Below, piece after piece: positions 61,066 through 64,000 of a stretch of 64,000 nucleotides of DNA. Position 1 is the first letter of the stretch, and the number at the start of each line of letters is the position of its first letter. Origin of the DNA: Protula sp. h YS-2021 (Eukaryota; Annelida; Polychaeta; Sabellida; Serpulidae). The DNA is taken from contig OX457031.1 in the NCBI GenBank assembly GCA_949752745.1, positions 3,680,614 to 3,744,613 on the forward strand. The letters run 5' to 3'. The translations under genes were made by a program, and so were the position numbers. The notes beneath the pieces are model-generated. The model saw only the letters and a list, made by a program, of their open reading frames with translations, was not told the DNA's origin and ran no database searches.

Positions 61066-61125
61066 TATGACGTCATTCCAACACGCGCGCGCTCTCTCAA
61101 AAAAATGACCCAAAAACCCCATGAC

Positions 61126-61180
61126 CTTGTTTGGGTTTTTACATCCATTACCATTTGGTGTCCGAGCCGTCGCACATTAC
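61126..61180. repeat. duplicated fragment of the Ly6-like exon end
   Basis: On -, TGTGCGACGGCTC ... CAAATGG ... AAACAAGG follows the exon donor and repeats the last ~50 bp of the exon in diverged form, giving a second CAAACAAG|GT at the junction with the element. Confidence 0.7.
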
Positions 61181-61342
61181 CTTGTTTAGGTTTTCGCACC
61201 CATTTAGCACAGGAGCCGTCGCACATTTCCGTCCTGACCTTGTGATGCTCTTGAGCCTCGCTTTCGTTGAATGGATCGGCGCATATTTCACCCGCGTCGT
61301 AGGTGGAACATTCATAGCACATGACTGGAGCGCGGCGCACAC
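61181..61342 (-). CDS. Ly6/uPAR-like protein, upstream coding exon
   Basis: Encodes VMCYECSTYDAGEICADPFN, then CDGSCAKWVRKPKQG, the first cysteines of a Ly6/quiver-like domain (C-x2-C, C-x-DPF, C-x3-C-x-KW). Donor AAACAAG|GTAATG at 61181/61180, phase 1, fitting the acceptor at 45192. Acceptor either TTTTCTAG (61343) or CTCCAG (61325). The signal-peptide exon should lie further right but is not identified. Product: small cysteine-rich membrane-anchored surface or neuronal modulator type protein. Confidence 0.7.
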
Positions 61343-61399
61343 CTAGAAAACACGTGCACCACCTGAGCGCCGCAAAATAACACGTGTACACGTGTGTTC

Positions 61400-61800
61400 A
61401 TGTGTCCTGCATAGCTCATTCATGATACATGACTGGAGCGCAACGCATAACTAGAAAACACGTGCGCCATCTGAGCACTGCAAGATAGCACGTATACACA
61501 CGTGTACATGCGTGTACATGCGTGTACATATGTGTCATGTGTAGTGGATTCATAACAAATAACTGGCTCTCAGCGCATGTGTACCAGCCGTGTACCGCAA
61601 GAATATACGAGTACACGTGCATACACATGAACACACACGTGCGTCACATATGCAGCATTCACAAGTCAAGGCAGGCGCTCGGCGAACACACGCAGAAATA
61701 ACCGGAAGCCGTTGGACACGTGCGTTGCCTAACACCTTTAAACACATACGTCTACATGTCCAAACACGTGTATTTACGTGCAGCACCTGAGCTAACGTGC
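61400..61800. repeat. degenerate tandem copies of the Ly6-like exon start and CACGTGT words
   Basis: CATGACTGGAGCGC-CGCA-AACTAGAAAACACGTGC-CCA-CTGAGC at 61430-61485 repeats the exon start at 61321-61375, with weaker copies near 61560 and 61660. Spacers are rich in CACGTGT/ACACGTG. Confidence 0.65.
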
Positions 61801-61894
61801 GTAAATCGTGCACTATGACATATACACGTGCGTGCATGTGCATACACGTGTAGACTCTGGTCAACACTTAAGTATGTGTACTTTGATGATTTCA

Positions 61895-61988
61895 AAAATA
61901 CACGTGTATAACCCCAGTGTATACACGTGTATAACCCCAGTGTATACACGTGTATAACCTCAGTGTATACACGTGTATAACCCAAGTG
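61895..61988. repeat. 23-bp tandem repeat TACACGTGTATAACCCCAGTGTA
   Basis: Four units, each with ACACGTGT. Confidence 0.92.
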
Positions 61989-62019
61989 CACACCCTTAGA
62001 ACTATTTATCCTCAAGAAA

Positions 62020-62090
62020 TGATGATGACGTATATGATGAGATTATGATGACGTTTATGATGACATTATGATGACGCCTATGACTGTATA
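62020..62090. repeat. ATGATGACGT repeat
   Basis: Short degenerate array of ATGATGACGTTTATGATGA. Confidence 0.75.
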
Positions 62091-62199
62091 CAATAAATGT
62101 GTCGATGTACATCTAATGTCGACTCTGGATCATGACGCCCTCTCGACCAAATCCGAACTTAATTTCCGGCTGCAGTTTAGTTGTAAATGATCGCGTCTA

Positions 62200-62790
62200 A
62201 CATTACTCGCTACCACATAAAAAAAAACCGGACGTCTATTCAACGTCGAACCAAAATCCCACTTTCTCCGGCATCTCATCTTTGGGGTATTACACAGAAG
62301 GGGAATTTACAACGTTGTTTAGACGTTCTTATTTTGTGTACTTTTCTCCAAAGTTTATTCAACGTCATAGGTGCAACGTTGAAAAGACGCCGGAAAACCC
62401 ACGTTGCATGGACGTCAGGGTCACAACAAAAGAACAGCCTCCCCCCTGTTATCCCTCACCGGAAATGGCAGCCATGACAGGTCGCTTAGATAATGGACCA
62501 AAAAATAGAACGCAACATACTAGAATACCAGTCTCCCGAAACCACCCAAAGTTTTTGCGAGAGTTTGACGGAGGGGTGTTCAATGCAGATTTTGATTGTA
62601 ACGACATGTATCTATGTGACGATTCTCGACGACTTTACGACGTCGCCCTCCCAAAGTGCAAAGAACGCAACGATGATTCGACGTCGCATAGTAGAATTAT
62701 CTCAGACGTTGTTACAACTTTCATAATCATGAACAAACAGACGTTGATCCGACGTTGGATTGCCGCGTCAATGCAACACTGATGAAACGC
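62200..62790. mobile_element. MITE-like element with internal ACGTC/ACGTT words
   Basis: Words such as GACGTCTATTCAACGTCG, CAACGTTG, GACGTTGATCCGACGTTGG repeat through the stretch, as at 4153-4726 and 5660-5925. Ends are not sharp. The 166-codon frame inside has no recognisable domain and I do not call it a gene. Confidence 0.45.
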
Positions 62791-63350
62791 AACATACTTT
62801 CTTCACTTTTGTCTTTATCCTGTGTTGAAAAAATCTTTGACGTCGTTAATAGATCGTTGCGTTATTTTTATTTGTTAGTTTTTTGTTGAGATAGCTTGAT
62901 AGTCTCAAAATATTCCGTTAATTTGGGAACGTTTTGGATAGCATGTTTCCTGACGTTGAACGCAGGTCGTTACTATGTGAGAAATGATACCACCATACAC
63001 CCACTCCCCTCCCCCCCTTACCTAAAACAAAGAACTGTTATATAAAATCCAAGCCAATACCAAGATATAAGCAAAGCAAAGCTTAGTCTTAAGGATTTAA
63101 AGGAAGTAAGCTTTTTATGCTTTGAAGGAGTAGAGTGAGAAATAATGATAAAATCAGCAAATATTACATTGCCAAACAATGCACAAATAAATAAATAACA
63201 GAGGCGTTAATTTGATCTGCTGTGCCTTTTTTACCCCACTGCCCGTACCCCCTATTGAAATCCTTAACCCTCTCCCATCATTAAAGGTTTGGTGAACTGT
63301 TTACCTGGTTTAACATTTGTTAAACCCACAGATGTAAGTTTTTTCCGGTA
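62791..63350. other. intergenic, nothing recognised
   Basis: AT-rich sequence without gene, RNA or array. Confidence 0.35.
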
Positions 63351-63353
63351 GAA

Positions 63354-64000
63354 TGTCAAGGTTTGCTGTGGACAGAATGACAGAGTCTGATGTGGGTAGA
63401 ATGACAGGGTTAGCTATGGGTAGAATGACAGAGTCTGATGTGGGTAGAATGACAGGGTTTGCTGTGGGTAAATTGCCAGGGTTTGCTGTGGACAGAATGT
63501 TAGGAGTTTGCTGTGGGCAGAATGACAGGGTTAGCTATGGGTAGAATGACAGAGTCTGAGGTGGGTAGAATGTCAGGGTTAGCTATGGGTAGAATGACAG
63601 AGTCTGATGTGGGTAGAATGACAGGGTTTGCTATGGGTAGAATGTCAGGGTTTGCTGTGGATAGAATATCAGGGTTTGCTGTGGGTAGAATGTCAGGGGT
63701 TGCTGTGGGTAGAATTCATTGTTTCTTGTGGGAAGAATGTCATAATTTCTTGTGGGTAGAAGAACAAGGTTTGTAGTGTTTGCTGAGGGTAGAATGACAG
63801 GGTTAGCTATGGGTAGAATGACAGAGTCTGATGTGGGTAGAATGACATGGTTTGCTGTGGGTAAAATGAGAATGTCAGGGTTTGCTGTGGATAGAATGTC
63901 AGGGTTGAGGTATGTAGAATGTCAGGGTTTGCTGTGGGTAGAATGTCAGGGTGTGAGGTATGTAGAATGTCAGGGTTTGCTCTGGGTAGAATATAAGGGT
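63354..64000. repeat. 24-bp minisatellite, running off the window
   Basis: About 27 units of GGGTAGAATG(A/T)CAGGGTTTGCTGT with variants (GAGTCTGATGT, GTTAGCTAT). Open frames through it (MGRMTG...) are artefacts of the 24-bp period. Confidence 0.93.

Larger units (their letters stand above)
46051..61125. mobile_element. satellite-filled, PC4-encoding Polinton-like non-autonomous element
   Basis: The left end reads AGTAGGGTAAAAAGG and soon TGACGTCAT, as in the Polinton (AGTAGGGAAACAAG) and the 95-bp miniature. Inverted repeats (46111-47045 and 60196-61125) contain a 9-bp TTCAACATG array, a TATA box and a PC4-like ORF. All of the interior is a 129-bp satellite. No integrase, polymerase, ATPase or capsid gene. 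Total 15.1 kb, near Polinton size. The right arm lacks the terminal ~60 bp (no CCCTACT) and no target duplication is visible. It lies in an intron of the Ly6-like gene. Confidence 0.75.
60196..61125. repeat. right inverted repeat of the second element (unique part)
   Basis: Mirror of 46111-47045, ending AAAAAACCCCATGA next to a duplicated fragment of the Ly6-like exon. Confidence 0.9.

Noticed and set aside
62282..62782. 166-codon frame
   Set aside because: Lies in a MITE-like ACGTC-rich element; composition follows the repeat words and no domain is visible.
63353..63776. Repeated MGRMTGLAMGRMTES frames
   Set aside because: 24-bp minisatellite.

Overview
The window is eukaryotic nuclear DNA: intron-containing genes with GT-AG splice sites, eukaryotic TATA/poly(A) signals, abundant microsatellites, minisatellites and MITE-like repeats. 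The proteins (an M2 zinc peptidase of the ACE/ANCE family, a Ly6/quiver-like surface protein, animal-type Polintons) and the repeat types suggest a marine invertebrate, perhaps a lophotrochozoan such as a mollusc. The species-level guess is weak.

Layout. 1-19326 (+): a complete single-domain angiotensin-converting-enzyme gene that I can assemble from 13 exons in consistent phase (648 codons plus stop), with [13 protein letters not shown] and PYIRYF motifs. Its introns are packed with tandem and MITE-like repeats. The 5' flank (1-480) is duplicated at 19990-20315, downstream of the gene. 20910-21016: a 95-bp miniature element with AGTAGGG ends and a perfect 6-bp target duplication. 22050-38926: a 16.9-kb Polinton/Maverick (adintovirus-like integrated element) with 1.4-kb inverted repeats. 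On + it carries an accessory block (Cys-rich proteins, a NADAR-domain protein) and a compact morphogenesis block (integrase, packaging ATPase, small acylated/membrane-active proteins, minor capsid, major capsid, protease). On - it carries protein-primed DNA polymerase B followed by a run of four small PC4-like (ssDNA-binding) proteins. Many + genes are joined by ATGA stop/start overlaps. The copy is decayed: three in-frame stops, three or four frameshifts, and loss of a catalytic Asp in the polymerase.

38927-44392: intergenic repeats. 44393-45192 and 61181-61342 (-): two exons of a Ly6/uPAR-like gene. Between them, in the intron, sits a second 15-kb element (46051-61125). It starts with a Polinton-like AGTAGGG terminus, has inverted repeats that each carry a TATA box and a PC4-like ORF, and its whole interior is a satellite of about 100 copies of a 129-bp monomer, each with an E-box (CACGTG) and a CRE (TGACGTCA). 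I interpret it as a hollow, non-autonomous relative or parasite of Polintons kept near full element length by satellite. 61343-64000: degenerate exon-derived repeats, a MITE-like element and a 24-bp minisatellite.

How things fit: the Polinton encodes its own integration, replication and virion functions. The miniature element and the satellite-filled element share its terminus and CRE-rich ends but carry little or nothing else, so they look like dependants of that machinery. Most long open frames in repeat arrays are artefacts of periods divisible by three.
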